Assembly: GCA_942491955.1 (NCBI GenBank)
Contig: CALOCV010000015.1
Location: 62,001 to 126,000, forward strand
Reading direction: 5' to 3'
Source: CALOCV01 sp942491955
GTDB taxonomy: Bacteria > Chlamydiota > Chlamydiia > Chlamydiales > CALOCV01
Length of the DNA: 64,000 nucleotides
Part shown: positions 26,619 to 34,354 of the stretch, one piece after another
How the letters are laid out: the number at the start of each line of letters is the position of its first letter
Position numbering within the stretch: the stretch's first letter is position 1
The notes under the pieces: model-generated
The model's database searches: none
What the model saw: only the letters and a program-made list of their open reading frames with translations
What the model was told of the DNA's origin: nothing
Made by a program: the position numbers and the translations under genes

Positions 26619-26681
26619 GTTTGTTTTAAAAGTTTATTTTTATTATAATTTCTCTAAAAACTATTTGAATTAGGGCAAATC

Positions 26682-28075
26682 GTGAATATTCCTCTTTTTC
26701 TTCTCATCATCTGCCTATTGCAAGGGCTTTGCCTGTGGCTTGGGTCGCGAGAGGGACGCAAATTGTCAACAAGTAAAGAATATTTTTTAGGAGGGAGAAA
26801 AATTTCTTTTTTTCCTCTTATGATGACCCTTATTGCGACCCAATTGGGAGGGGGACCATACTGGGTTCTGCAGAAGAGGCATATCGAATCGGGTGGGGGG
26901 TTCTTTTTTTTCCTTTGGGCTATGCCTTGGGTTTCTTGGTCCTTGCACTTGGCATCGGGAGAAAAATGGCTCAATTTCCCGTTTCGACAATTGCGCAGCT
27001 ATTTGAGGTCGCCTATAACTCTTCCCTGTTGAAAAAGATCGCCTCGGCTCTCTCCATTTTATCTCTTTTCCTTGTTCTCATTACGCAAGTGCTTGCCATG
27101 AAGAAATTAATGGTCAGTCTCGGTGTTTCCAGTGAAGCACTTTTTCTTTTCTTTTGGGGCATTGTCATCCTTTATACCGTAATGGGAGGTTTTAATGCTG
27201 TTGTTGCCACCGATGTCGTGCAAGCTCTTTTTTTTATTGCTGCCTTTGCCATCGCTTTGGTAAGCCTCTATTGGACGCAACAAACGCTTGCATGGGGCGA
27301 TTTTTCTTTTCCTGAACAAGGGGGAGGAGAAGTCGTCTCTTATGCGAGTTGGATCCTCATGCCGTTGCTTTTTATGATTTTGTCCCAAGATATGGGGCAA
27401 AGATGTTTTTCTGCTCGATCGGGCAATGTCGTCTCTCTTGCCTCTGCGGGTGCGGCGATTCTTCTCTTTGTCGTCTGTTTGATTCCCATTGGTTTTGGTG
27501 TACTCGGGAAGGCGTGGGGCATCCCCATTCCTGAAGGAGGGAGTGCATTGCTTGCTGTCGTTGGAGCAACGACATCGCCCGTTGTTACGGCCATTGTCGG
27601 AGCGGGTTTATTGGCAGCAATCATCTCCACAGCCGATTCCTTACTCAATGCGATCGCTTCGAATGTCACACAAGATTTTGTATGGAAGAGAGGAGGAACG
27701 ATTCTTTTTTCACGTACTATTTCCGCTGTGCGTGGGTTAGGTGCTTTAATCCTTTCTTATGCCTTTACGAATATTGTCGGTTTAATGGTCGTCAGTTATG
27801 AGCTCTCCGTCAGTTGTCTTGTCGTTCCCGTTATAGGGGCCCTGTTTCGGAAGCACAACACGGCGATACCCGCCTTTTGCGCCATAGTGGGAGGGGTGAT
27901 CGGTTTCCTTCTATTTCGTTTTTGGATCCCTCCTCTTCCTCGAGAGATCGCAACGGTTCTTCTCTCTTCTTTTGCTTATGGTCTCGGTTCTCTGCTTTCT
28001 TGGATCCGTACAAAAGACTCGCTCGAGCAAGATTTTCTCCAGCAGAAGGAAACGTCGCCTCCAGCACTTCAATGA
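26682..28075 (+). pseudogene. sodium:solute symporter (SSS family), frameshifted in a G run
   Basis: The first frame (26682 to about 26853) encodes a first helix, then SKEYFLGGRKISFFPLMMTLIATQLGG. At GGGAGGGGGACC (about 26846-26857) homology shifts to another frame: ILGSAEEAYRIGWGVLFFPLGYALGF and onward without a break to 28075. Adding one G restores a full transporter of about 464 residues with the SSS signature (ISTADSLLNAIASNVTQDF). As no other lesion is present, the frameshift is either very recent or an assembly error; a mononucleotide switch is a less likely option. The 3' end overlaps ttcA on the opposite strand. Confidence 0.85.
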
Positions 28076-28709
28076 GATCCCGTGTTTGGCGTCGTTTTGA
28101 ATTTTGCCCAACAGGGCATCGGCAGACAATGCGGGCAAAACCCTGTTGTTTGGCAAAGTTACGGATCTGTTGTTCACCGATGTAGATCAATGGACGGATG
28201 ATGGTGACACCATAGTCGTGCATGGTCAGTTTGGGAAGCATGCCAGCACATTCTCCTTTGTGCAAGAGATTGAGAAGGAGGGTTTGCGCATTGTCATCGC
28301 GATGGTGTCCAAAAGCGATCGTGGTCGCGCCTATCCGTTTGGCTGCTTCAAAAAGAAGAGAGCGTCTCTTTCTTGAGCAGGGGTAGCAGGCGAGAGTCTC
28401 TCGTTGTTGGGATGCTGTTTCAATGGTGAGAGGGATATTTAGTGAAGCACAGATCGATTCGAGATAGGGAACCTCCACACCGGCGCCACAAGAAAAGGTA
28501 CCCGTCACATGAACTGCGTGGAGAGAGTAGGGAGGAAAACCCCTTCCCGAGATAGCATGGAGGAGATGGAGGAGTGTTAGGCTGTCTTTCCCACCGCTGA
28601 GGGCGATGGCAACCTTCTCTACTTCCTGTACCATTTGGTAATCGTGGAGAGCTTTTCGCGTAGCACTTTCAAGTTTGCGATAGAGTTGTGTAGGGCGTGA
28701 GGAAGTCAT
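27831..28709 (-). CDS. ttcA: TtcA-type tRNA 2-thiolation PP-loop protein with long antisense tail
   Basis: ATP-pyrophosphatase fold. SGGKDSLTLLHLL (PP loop, about residue 38), CYPCSRKRR (CxxC), GHHRDDNAQTLLLNLLHKGE (family signature), and a second cysteine pair in IVCRCPVG. These Cys bind the [4Fe-4S] cluster used to put sulfur on C32 of tRNA. The family usually ends soon after the second cysteine pair; here the frame continues to residue 292, and the last 80 or so residues overlap the symporter gene on the opposite strand for 245 bp. That tail is probably a read-through extension. Start ATG 28709. Confidence 0.85.
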   Translation of the reverse strand: MTSSRPTQLYRKLESATRKALHDYQMVQEVEKVAIALSGGKDSLTLLHLLHAISGRGFPPYSLHAVHVTGTFSCGAGVEVPYLESICASLNIPLTIETASQQRETLACYPCSRKRRSLLFEAAKRIGATTIAFGHHRDDNAQTLLLNLLHKGECAGMLPKLTMHDYGVTIIRPLIYIGEQQIRNFAKQQGFARIVCRCPVGQNSKRRQTRDLIEVLEATFPSAGENLARASLLYGSKKAENRDHKQKKREEPLRSLEEEEGSKNEIEGNRSPLPLWRKRRVSPCCASETGPL

Positions 28710-28714
28710 TGACG

Positions 28715-29491
28715 TTAATGGGTAAAGGAATATCTGTTATCAGCTCGAATGGTTAAACCTTTCAAAAATTTCTCTTTTGATAAAATGACGTGTTTTTCTC
28801 TTGAAGGATCGATCACTTCCACACCTTCATCAGTGATGGCTTGAACAAAGACATCGGTGCCATAGAATTTTGTAATTCCCGGGCATTTATCACGGTTAGG
28901 GAGCTTTTCTTTGTTATAGTAGCCTACAACACCTTTGAATTCTGCTAATAGAGGGGTACGTTTGATGGTATCGAGCAGATTTGTCTGAGCCGTATTCTTG
29001 AGCTTTGTCAAAGCCTCTTCATCGAAAGTTTCACCTTTTGCTTTGTAGAGAAGACGGAAAACGTCGTATCCATCGCTTTTGAAATCGGTGTTTTTTTGAT
29101 ACTCGAGTTCTTTAGAAATGCTCCCTTCAGGATAGGGAGTCGTAGAAGGTGGAATTGGTGGGGTGGATGGAAGATTCCCTTGTTGAAGGATGTGTAATTG
29201 GATCTTGTCGATCAGGGTTTGTGTCGTATCGTGATAGTCCGCTGTTTGTTTCTTTGTTTGATTGTTGATCCATTTCACAAGGCTTTTTTTATTGATGTAA
29301 AAGTCGTTATTGTGTTGATCTTGAACACGCACAACGACAGAACACAGCCCTAGCCATGCAAAACCATTGCGAAGAGCAGCCGCCCATCGATGGTGTACCC
29401 TGACTCCTCGATCATCGGATCCATTCGTCAAGCGAGCGCGTTCAGGGGAATAAATGGTAATCGAGTGTGCATATTTGGGGATTTTATCCAT
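28715..29491 (-). CDS. hypothetical protein
   Basis: 258 residues from ATG 29491 (MDKIPKYAHSITIYSPERAR), preceded by GAAAGGG. An upstream ATG at 29539 would add 16 basic residues and is less likely. No signal peptide or transmembrane segment. About 130-145 is a Pro/Thr/Ser linker (PSTPPIPPSTTPYPEG) dividing two domains; the second contains FKGVVGYYNKEKLPNRDKCPG and VFVQAITDEGVEVIDPSREK. It ends 5 bases before the ttcA start and may be transcribed with it. I do not recognise the family. Confidence 0.65.
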   Translation of the reverse strand: MDKIPKYAHSITIYSPERARLTNGSDDRGVRVHHRWAAALRNGFAWLGLCSVVVRVQDQHNNDFYINKKSLVKWINNQTKKQTADYHDTTQTLIDKIQLHILQQGNLPSTPPIPPSTTPYPEGSISKELEYQKNTDFKSDGYDVFRLLYKAKGETFDEEALTKLKNTAQTNLLDTIKRTPLLAEFKGVVGYYNKEKLPNRDKCPGITKFYGTDVFVQAITDEGVEVIDPSREKHVILSKEKFLKGLTIRADNRYSFTH

Positions 29492-29631
29492 GTACAAACC
29501 CTTTCGTTTGATTGTAAATGATTTTTTTTTGATTGTCAAAATAAGGATGTCTCATCCTCTTTTGCGATATACCAAAAACGATGAAATGATTTATACTCTT
29601 TTTCATTTAGAAAAGAACAAGTGAGCCATTC

Positions 29632-29940
29632 ATGCCTGCACAAGAGAAAATCCAACGCAATGACCCATGTCCTTGTGGATCAGGGAAAAAATATAAGCAG
29701 TGTTGTTTGAAAAAAGAGGGGCCCAAGCGCTCTTTTAAGGCCAAAGTTCTCTCGAACCGTCCGAACCCATCTCGATCTGAAGACGAGCCCATGGCGCCTC
29801 CACTAGAACAAAAAGTCGATCTTATGGATCGTGCTTTTGGGAAGGCCTTGCAGCAGATGAAGGAGCCTTTTATTGCGAGGGAAGATGGTGAGGCAGGGGA
29901 GAGTGATCTTAAGGGGAAAATTTCGAAAAAATCAGAGTAA
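29632..29940 (+). CDS. SEC-C metal-binding motif protein
   Basis: 102 residues. The zinc motif NDPCPCGSGKKYKQCC is at residues 10-25, identical in form to the SecA C-terminal tail; such small proteins may bind ribosomes or SecB, but the role here is unknown. The rest (RSFKAKVLSNRPNPSR...EQKVDLMDRAFGKALQQM) is charged and possibly disordered. It lies directly upstream of tRNA-Thr and tRNA-Tyr, just outside the genomic island. Confidence 0.85.
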   Translation: MPAQEKIQRNDPCPCGSGKKYKQCCLKKEGPKRSFKAKVLSNRPNPSRSEDEPMAPPLEQKVDLMDRAFGKALQQMKEPFIAREDGEAGESDLKGKISKKSE

Positions 29941-29987
29941 TCGCTTGTGAGGGAAAAGCTTATTTTGTTATAAGTACTGCCGTTTTT

Positions 29988-30060
29988 GCTAGCATAGCTC
30001 AATTGGTAGAGCACCCGACTTGTAATCGGACGGTTGTGGGTTCAAGTCCTACTGCCAGCA
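29988..30060 (+). tRNA. tRNA-Thr (TGT)
   Basis: 73-nt cloverleaf with anticodon loop CTTGTAA. The acceptor stem GCTAGCA/TGCCAGC has one A-C mismatch at 4-69. D arm GCTCAATTGGTAGAGC and T loop TTCAAGT are normal. It lies 7 bases before tRNA-Tyr. Confidence 0.95.
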
Positions 30061-30067
30061 TTTTCTT

Positions 30068-30149
30068 GGGGGTGTCGCATAGTGGCAATTGCAAGGGACT
30101 GTAAATCCCTCGACTTCGGTCTTCGTCAGTTCGAGTCTGACCGCCCCCA
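30068..30149 (+). tRNA. tRNA-Tyr (GTA), integration target
   Basis: 82-nt tRNA with long variable arm. Acceptor GGGGGTG/CGCCCCC; anticodon loop CTGTAAA gives GTA; variable arm CTCGACTTCGGTCTTCGT; T arm GTCAG/CTGAC. The part from the anticodon arm to the 3' end (30097-30149) is duplicated at 40074-40126, with an identical 30-bp core covering the anticodon loop and variable arm. Confidence 0.96.
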
Positions 30150-30287
30150 AACCTAGTTCTGAGTGGGAATTTTCTTCTTTACCCACTTTCTCTAAAATCC
30201 TCCAATTACGCAAATTTTACGCACTTGATTGCAGCAAACAGCAGCTATTTTCTGTTACTTTTCTTTCAGATCATTTTATTTCTTAGA

Positions 30288-30549
30288 ACCTGTTTAAAAT
30301 CTTTCTAATCCTGTATAAACAATTATTTTCCAAGACAATTGTAGGTATTTTATGCCCCATTGCTATCCTAGCGATATGGATCGTGAACAGTTTAACAAAA
30401 TTAAACCTCTTCTGGAATCTGCAAGAAAAAAAACACGTCCTAGAGCGGTCGACTTATATGATGTAATTTGTGGCATTTCATATGTTTGAAAAACCAGTTT
30501 ACATATGGTCATCCTTGCTTTTGTCGTTTTATTCGTAAAACAGTTTTGA
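30288..30549 (+). pseudogene. IS5-family transposase remnant (internal deletion)
   Basis: Starts with the IS end TTAGAACCTGTTTAAAATC. From ATG 30353 it reads MPHCYPSDMDREQFNKIKPL...RPRAVDLYDVICGI, parallel to the intact copy at 30936, then after a stop jumps to TSLHMVILAFVVL, the C-terminal end of the same transposase. The catalytic middle has been deleted. Confidence 0.8.
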
Positions 30550-30569
30550 ACGAGTTTTTAGAAAACAAA

Positions 30570-30854
30570 CTACCACAGAGCCCACAGAGAACACAGAGGG
30601 AGGACATATAGATTGTTTAGTGCATCCAGAAATGTCTGAAGAAGTTGTAGAGGATCAGGTAATTATAGAAATTAAATCTGTGAATGGAATAGCTCTAATA
30701 CACGAAGCACAACGACTATCTTATTTAAAGCTCTATGGAACTTGTGCCCGAGGATTGCTGATCAATTTTAATGTGAAACGATTGGTAGAAGGCATTCGTC
30801 GAATGAAAATATAACCCTCTCTCTGTGCTCTCTGTGGGCTCTGTGGTAGTTTTT
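30570..30854. mobile_element. GxxExxY cassette bounded by ACCACAGAG...CACAGAG inverted repeats
   Basis: Left ACTACCACAGAGCCCACAGA (from 30571), right TCTGTGGGCTCTGTGGTAGT (to about 30850): inverted copies. The cassette holds the truncated GxxExxY gene and follows immediately on an IS5 C-terminal remnant. The same order is seen at 57540-58207. Confidence 0.7.
30620..30814 (+). pseudogene. GxxExxY protein (PD-(D/E)XK-like), C-terminal part only
   Basis: 64 codons, VVEDQVIIEIKSVNGIALIH...LSYLKLYGTCARGLLINFNV: the conserved second half of the GxxExxY family, which has a PD-(D/E)XK nuclease-like core (the IEIKSV strand). The N-terminal half with the GxxExxY motif itself is absent; compare the longer copy at 57571-57975, nearly identical over the shared part. 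Confidence 0.75.
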
Positions 30855-30935
30855 ATTGCTGAGATATGTCAACCAAGTTTCTTAAGAATCTGTTTAAAAT
30901 CTTTCTAATCCTGTATAAAAATTGTTTTCAAAACT

Positions 30936-31277
30936 TTGGAGGCAATGATGGCTCACTCTTATCCAAGCGATATTTCTCGAAAGCAATTTGACAAAATCAA
31001 ACCTTTGCTTGAGTCTGTGCGAAAAAAAACACGCCCTAGAACCGTAGACCTTTTTGATATTTTTTGTGGAATTTTATATGTTTTAAAAAGTGGCTGTCAG
31101 TGGCGTATGTTGCCAAAAGAATATCCTAAATGGGAACTTTGCTATTACTATTTCCAGTTATGGAAAGAAAGCGATGATAATTCAGAAAGCATCCTTGAGA
31201 AAGTTTTAAAAAAAAATGGTTGGAGAGGTCCGACAAAACAATGGTCGGAAAGAGAAAACCAGTTTTATAATAATTGA
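30936..31277 (+). CDS. IS5-family transposase, orfA
   Basis: N-terminal part (DUF4096-like): SYPSDISRKQFDKIKPLLES, RPRTVDLFDIFCGILYVLKSGCQWRMLPKEYPKW. Near its end is a nine-A run (31208-31216) followed by TGG, a typical place for programmed frameshifting into orfB in this IS group. A later ATG (30948, MAHSYPSD) matches the start of the remnant copy and may be the real start. Confidence 0.85.
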   Translation: MEAMMAHSYPSDISRKQFDKIKPLLESVRKKTRPRTVDLFDIFCGILYVLKSGCQWRMLPKEYPKWELCYYYFQLWKESDDNSESILEKVLKKNGWRGPTKQWSERENQFYNN

Positions 31278-31737
31278 TGCGCAAAGCGTTAAAAATACCG
31301 ATACAGCTGAGAGTAAAGGGTATGATGCAGGAAAAAAAATTTCAGGGATAAAACGACACATCGCTGTAGACACCCAAGGATTACCTCATGCAATTCATAT
31401 AACTACAGCAAATATTACAGATAGGAAAGGAGCGCTAGAAGCATGTTCATTGAAGAAGAGTTTTTTATCTGAAGTAAAAAACGTTTTAGCTGATGGAGGA
31501 TACTCTGGAGAACCATTTTCAGATGGTATTCAAGAGATATTGGGTTGTCCAGTAGAAATAGCCAAGAGAAATGAATTGCATACTTTTAAAGTGATTCCCA
31601 AAAGATGGGTTGTGGAACGTTCTTTTAGCTGGCTTGAAAAGTGTAGAAGATTATGGAAAAACTGTGAAAGAAAGCTAAATACTAGCTTAACTATGGTAGT
31701 CTTAGCATTTGTAGTTCTTCTTTTAAAAAGATTTTAA
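31216..31737 (+). CDS. IS5-family transposase, orfB (DDE domain)
   Basis: Carries the catalytic residues: first Asp in IIIDAQSVKNTDTAE, second Asp in LADGGYSGEPF, Glu in RWVVERSFSWLEKCRRLWKNCER. It overlaps orfA by 62 bases in another frame; the ATG at 31216 lies at the end of the A run, so the functional transposase is most likely the orfA-orfB fusion made by slippage. Confidence 0.9.
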   Translation: MVGEVRQNNGRKEKTSFIIIDAQSVKNTDTAESKGYDAGKKISGIKRHIAVDTQGLPHAIHITTANITDRKGALEACSLKKSFLSEVKNVLADGGYSGEPFSDGIQEILGCPVEIAKRNELHTFKVIPKRWVVERSFSWLEKCRRLWKNCERKLNTSLTMVVLAFVVLLLKRF

Positions 31738-31748
31738 ACAGGTTCTAA

Positions 31749-31960
31749 GGGACAAAACCTTTAAACGTAAGTCCTTTTTGTCTTTTAGGTCTCTCAGGTC
31801 CTTTTCGTCCCTTTGTCCCTTTTAGTACGATGAAAAGCCTTTTCCGCCCTCCCAAGGTGTCTATCAAGTCTGCTTTCCTATTCGGAAAGCGGACATTATT
31901 TTCTCTATAGAAAAATTCTGGACAAAAAAGAATATAGATAAGAGGATGTTGTTGATTTAA
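31749..31960. repeat. remnant of a four-helix-bundle cassette with GTCCYTTT palindromes
   Basis: AGTCCTTTTTGTC, TCAGGTCCTTTTCGTCCCTT and TTAGTACGATGAAAAGCC match the region before the gene at 40241, followed by a decayed start of that gene (CCAAGGTGTCTATCAAGTCTG against CCATGGTGGCTATCAAAGTTTG). A third trace lies at about 42375-42435. Confidence 0.6.
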
Positions 31961-31981
31961 ATCCATAACAAGGAGACAGGC

Positions 31982-32161
31982 ATGGAAGTTGGTGATTGCT
32001 CATACTCTGAGGTTTATTTTGAAAATTTAGGAGATAATGCAACGAAAGATGAGGATTATTCTTATAATCATGATCCAGTTTGTCACGTTGCAAAAACGAT
32101 AACATTTGAGATCCTGAAAGGATGTTTACTGTGCAGTATTTTGATGAACAGGGAAATATGA
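31982..32161 (+). CDS. small ORF (59 residues), function unknown
   Basis: Starts with ATG 31982, preceded by AAGGAGACAGGC, the best ribosome-binding site in this part. Product is acidic (MEVGDCSYSEVYFENLGDNA, DEDYSYNHDP). Its 3' end overlaps the start of the 32122 gene by 40 bases in another frame. The next gene lacks a good ribosome-binding site, so this may be a leader ORF that couples its translation, or the two may once have been one frame. Confidence 0.5.
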   Translation: MEVGDCSYSEVYFENLGDNATKDEDYSYNHDPVCHVAKTITFEILKGCLLCSILMNREI

Positions 32162-32757
32162 CTATTCGTAGTGGTGGTACTCGAGCTTGGAGATGTAATA
32201 ATCCTGGAAATCTTAGAAAAAGCACTTATAGTACAGGCAAGAACAGAAGATCTATAGGCGTTGCGGGTTTCGGAGAGGATTTTTATCCTGTTTATCCTGA
32301 TTATGAAACTGGTCATGAAGCTTTAGTTGTCATGCTAAGGGGTTCTGTTTATTCTCCTCTTACATTGCGCGCAGCTATAAAAAGATATGACAATACAAAC
32401 CCTAATTATATTAATGAGATTGTCAAAATCACAAAATTTGACCCAGAGAGGACTATTGAATCTCTAAGTGACAAGGAATTTGAGATATTTTGGAAAGCAA
32501 TAGAATTCGTAGAGAAATGGAAAGAGGGCACCGAAGATTTTATCGAGAAATGGATAATTTTAGGTGTCCACAAGAAACGAGGTGTCATTTTCGAATATCT
32601 AGTTCGCAAATCTCCAAAAGATATGTGGATTACAAAAGAACAAGCAATTCAATTTGCATTAGAAGGAAGGCTTTATGCTGTAATTGTCCATCTGAAAAAT
32701 GGAACGAATTATCTCCGTCCTAAATATAGAGAAAAGCCGTTTGAAATCATTGTATGA
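32122..32757 (+). CDS. NNPGN-motif protein, possibly peptidoglycan-active effector
   Basis: 211 residues. Residues 5-100 follow a pattern I know from phage virion-associated and secreted wall-targeting proteins: AWRCNNPGNLRK, GVAGFGEDFYPVYPDYETGHEAL, LTLRAAIKRYDNTNPNYI. The last 50 (KDMWITKEQAIQFALEGRLYAVIV, KNGTNYLRPKY) resemble DUF3892. There is no signal peptide. The first residues (VQYFDEQGNMTIRSGG) resemble RHS-type repeat ends, so it may be a displaced toxin tip. Its neighbour, 14 bases downstream, is a lipoprotein, the arrangement of an effector/immunity pair. Function is inferred from pattern and context. Confidence 0.55.
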   Translation: MFTVQYFDEQGNMTIRSGGTRAWRCNNPGNLRKSTYSTGKNRRSIGVAGFGEDFYPVYPDYETGHEALVVMLRGSVYSPLTLRAAIKRYDNTNPNYINEIVKITKFDPERTIESLSDKEFEIFWKAIEFVEKWKEGTEDFIEKWIILGVHKKRGVIFEYLVRKSPKDMWITKEQAIQFALEGRLYAVIVHLKNGTNYLRPKYREKPFEIIV

Positions 32758-32771
32758 GGTGGAAGTAACCG

Positions 32772-33365
32772 ATGAAATTTAGATCTCTAATACTTTTTTC
32801 TGCTTCTATTATCTTTATAGGATGTGAAAACAAAAAAAATGATTTAAACTCTATAAAGAAAGAATTTTTAAATAAAATTTTATTGTCGGAGATAGAAGAA
32901 AGTCCTTTCAATATGCATTACAGTATGAAAACTGTTTTTTTCTCAAAAGATCTTGTTAGCCTTTTTGGTGAAATCAATGTCTATGATTGTATGCCTCATG
33001 GTTGGAAGTGTTACGAAGGAAAGACTTATATCAAAATAAATGGGGAATTCAGGGAAATCGCTTTGGAGGATCTTTTTACATCTAACAAGCAAAAAGAATT
33101 TTTGCGAAGCTATTGTGAAAATTGCTTAAAAAGAGATTCTATGACCTATTTTGGAGGAGATAATCCTCTTAAAGAAAAACTCGCTTCTGAAGATATCCAA
33201 ACTTTTGTTATTGATGAACACTCTCTAAGTATTATTTTCCAACCTTATGTTGCTGTCAGCAGTGCTGATAGTCCCTGTATTATAAAAATTCCCTTAGAGG
33301 ATCTTAAAGAACATTGGGACTCTGGGAATATTTTGTTTCCCTTCCTGCAAGAATTTAGTAAATGA
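32772..33365 (+). CDS. lipoprotein with DUF3298/RsiV-like C-terminus, possible immunity protein
   Basis: 197 residues with a lipobox signal (MKFRSLILFSASIIFIGCEN; Cys18 would be lipidated). The C-terminal segment FVIDEHSLSIIFQPYVAVSS...CIIKIPLEDLKEHW matches the strand pattern of DUF3298 (L-x-I-x-F-x-P-Y-x-V-A, then I-x-I-P-L-x-x-L), the domain with which RsiV binds lysozyme. It contains extra Cys pairs (CMPHGWKC, CENCLK). It starts 14 bases after the NNPGN gene, so the two are very likely cotranscribed. Likely site: periplasmic face of a membrane. Confidence 0.6.
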   Translation: MKFRSLILFSASIIFIGCENKKNDLNSIKKEFLNKILLSEIEESPFNMHYSMKTVFFSKDLVSLFGEINVYDCMPHGWKCYEGKTYIKINGEFREIALEDLFTSNKQKEFLRSYCENCLKRDSMTYFGGDNPLKEKLASEDIQTFVIDEHSLSIIFQPYVAVSSADSPCIIKIPLEDLKEHWDSGNILFPFLQEFSK

Positions 33366-33439
33366 TATCTAGTTCTAGAAAAGTTGTCTAAGCATTCATG
33401 GAACTGGAGTCTTTTGAGTAACATGATGGAAGTGAGGAA

Positions 33440-33718
33440 TTAGTCAGCATCTCCTCCGTCACCCCCATTGCCTCCGATGCCATAGACGCTTCCACCTCCA
33501 TTACCACCGTGGCCGCCATGTTGCCCATTTTTGCCGTCCTCTCCGTCTTCTCCATTCTCTCCATCTTCAAGATAGCTTGAAGAGCCATGTTCTCCGTCTT
33601 TTGTCCTGGAGGGTTGTTCAACATCATTGGAAATTCTTCTCGTTCCATAGGCATTTAATGAAGAAAATGTAATGAGCATACATCCAATGAGCATACAAAA
33701 TAAATCAGTCATTTTCAT
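33440..33718 (-). CDS. small secreted Gly-rich protein (copy 3)
   Basis: 92 residues: signal peptide (MKMTDLFCMLIGCMLITFSS...), a short polar spacer, then acidic GENGEDGEDGKNG repeats and a GGN/GGH block (GQHGGHGGNGGGS, GIGGNGGDGGDAD). Third of three related genes read leftwards; the most acidic of them. No known family; see the entry for 33743-34060. Confidence 0.65.
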   Translation of the reverse strand: MKMTDLFCMLIGCMLITFSSLNAYGTRRISNDVEQPSRTKDGEHGSSSYLEDGENGEDGEDGKNGQHGGHGGNGGGSVYGIGGNGGDGGDAD

Positions 33719-33742
33719 TTGTTAAAATTCCTTTTAATAGGG

Positions 33743-34060
33743 TTACTTGCTTTTACCGTCTTGTCCGTCACTGCCATTGCCAGCGGGTCCTCTGCCTCCC
33801 ATGCCGCCTAAGCCCCCGCCTTGCGAGCCATCTCCACCGTTTCCTCCATTGCCACCCCTGCCATATTGGCTATCTCCTCCATTACCGCCGTGGCCGCCAC
33901 GCCCAGAATTGCTGTTCCCGCCATTCCCTCCGTTACCACCATCCTCATGAATGCTATTTCCCCCATGGCCACCATTACCTCCATCTCTTGCATGCAATGC
34001 TATTGTTGCGTTCATGAAAACAACCAAAGAAAGCAAAATTTTTAGAGTCATATTTTTCAT
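33743..34060 (-). CDS. small secreted Gly-rich protein (copy 2)
   Basis: 105 residues: signal peptide MKNMTLKILLSLVVFMNATI-ALHA, then almost pure triplet repeats of G-G-x with x mostly Asn, His, Asp or Ser (DGGNGGHGGNS, GGNGGNGGNS, GGHGGNGGDS). GGx periodicity is compatible with polyglycine-II bundles. Its start overlaps the stop of the upstream copy by 4 bases, so they are translated together. Shadow ORFs on the other strand are artefacts of the repeat. Confidence 0.7.
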   Translation of the reverse strand: MKNMTLKILLSLVVFMNATIALHARDGGNGGHGGNSIHEDGGNGGNGGNSNSGRGGHGGNGGDSQYGRGGNGGNGGDGSQGGGLGGMGGRGPAGNGSDGQDGKSK

Positions 34061-34287
34061 CCCGCATCTCCTCCATGACCGCCATTACCACCGCTAACTC
34101 CTCCATGTCCGCCGTTGCCACCATGTCCTCCATTGCCAGAACCACTATTCCCGCCATTACCACCATTGCCTGCGCTTCCAGGAGAATGACCTCCATGACC
34201 ACCATTCCCTCCATTAGCAGCTTGTAAATCTGCTGCTAATAACAACGCCAATAAAGAAAAGATTAACAAAATTTTTCTCGATTTCAT
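34057..34287 (-). CDS. small secreted Gly-rich protein (copy 1)
   Basis: 76 residues: signal peptide MKSRKILLIFSLLALLLAAD-LQA, then ANGGNGGHGGHS, GNGGNGGNSGSGNGGHGGNG and similar to the end (GGHGGDAG). First gene of the three-gene run; the ATG is preceded by AAGGGAGTAGC. Short pieces of copies 1 and 2 recur, rearranged, at 40965-41100, showing that the cluster was once duplicated. Confidence 0.7.
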   Translation of the reverse strand: MKSRKILLIFSLLALLLAADLQAANGGNGGHGGHSPGSAGNGGNGGNSGSGNGGHGGNGGHGGVSGGNGGHGGDAG

Positions 34288-34354
34288 GAGCTACTCCCTT
34301 TTATAGCACAAGTGAACGGACGGTAGCATTTTTAGGAATTGTTTTCTATATTTC

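Larger units (their letters stand above)
30885..31748 (+). mobile_element. IS5-family insertion sequence (IS427-like), apparently complete
   Basis: About 864 bp between inverted ends AGAATCTGTTTAAAATCTTT and AAAGATTTTAAACAGGTTCT, with two overlapping ORFs. Target duplication is probably TAA but not certain. Remnants of close relatives lie at 30288-30549 and 57488-58212. Confidence 0.85.

Noticed and set aside
28715..29539. Start of the hypothetical protein at 29539
   Set aside because: The 16 extra residues are a run of Lys/Thr with no ribosome-binding site; ATG 29491 has GAAAGGG upstream and begins the ordinary sequence.
33440..34290. Regular short repeats resembling a CRISPR array or satellite
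   Set aside because: The periodicity is of Gly-Gly-x codons in three signal-peptide-bearing ORFs; there are no constant spacers or long identical repeats.
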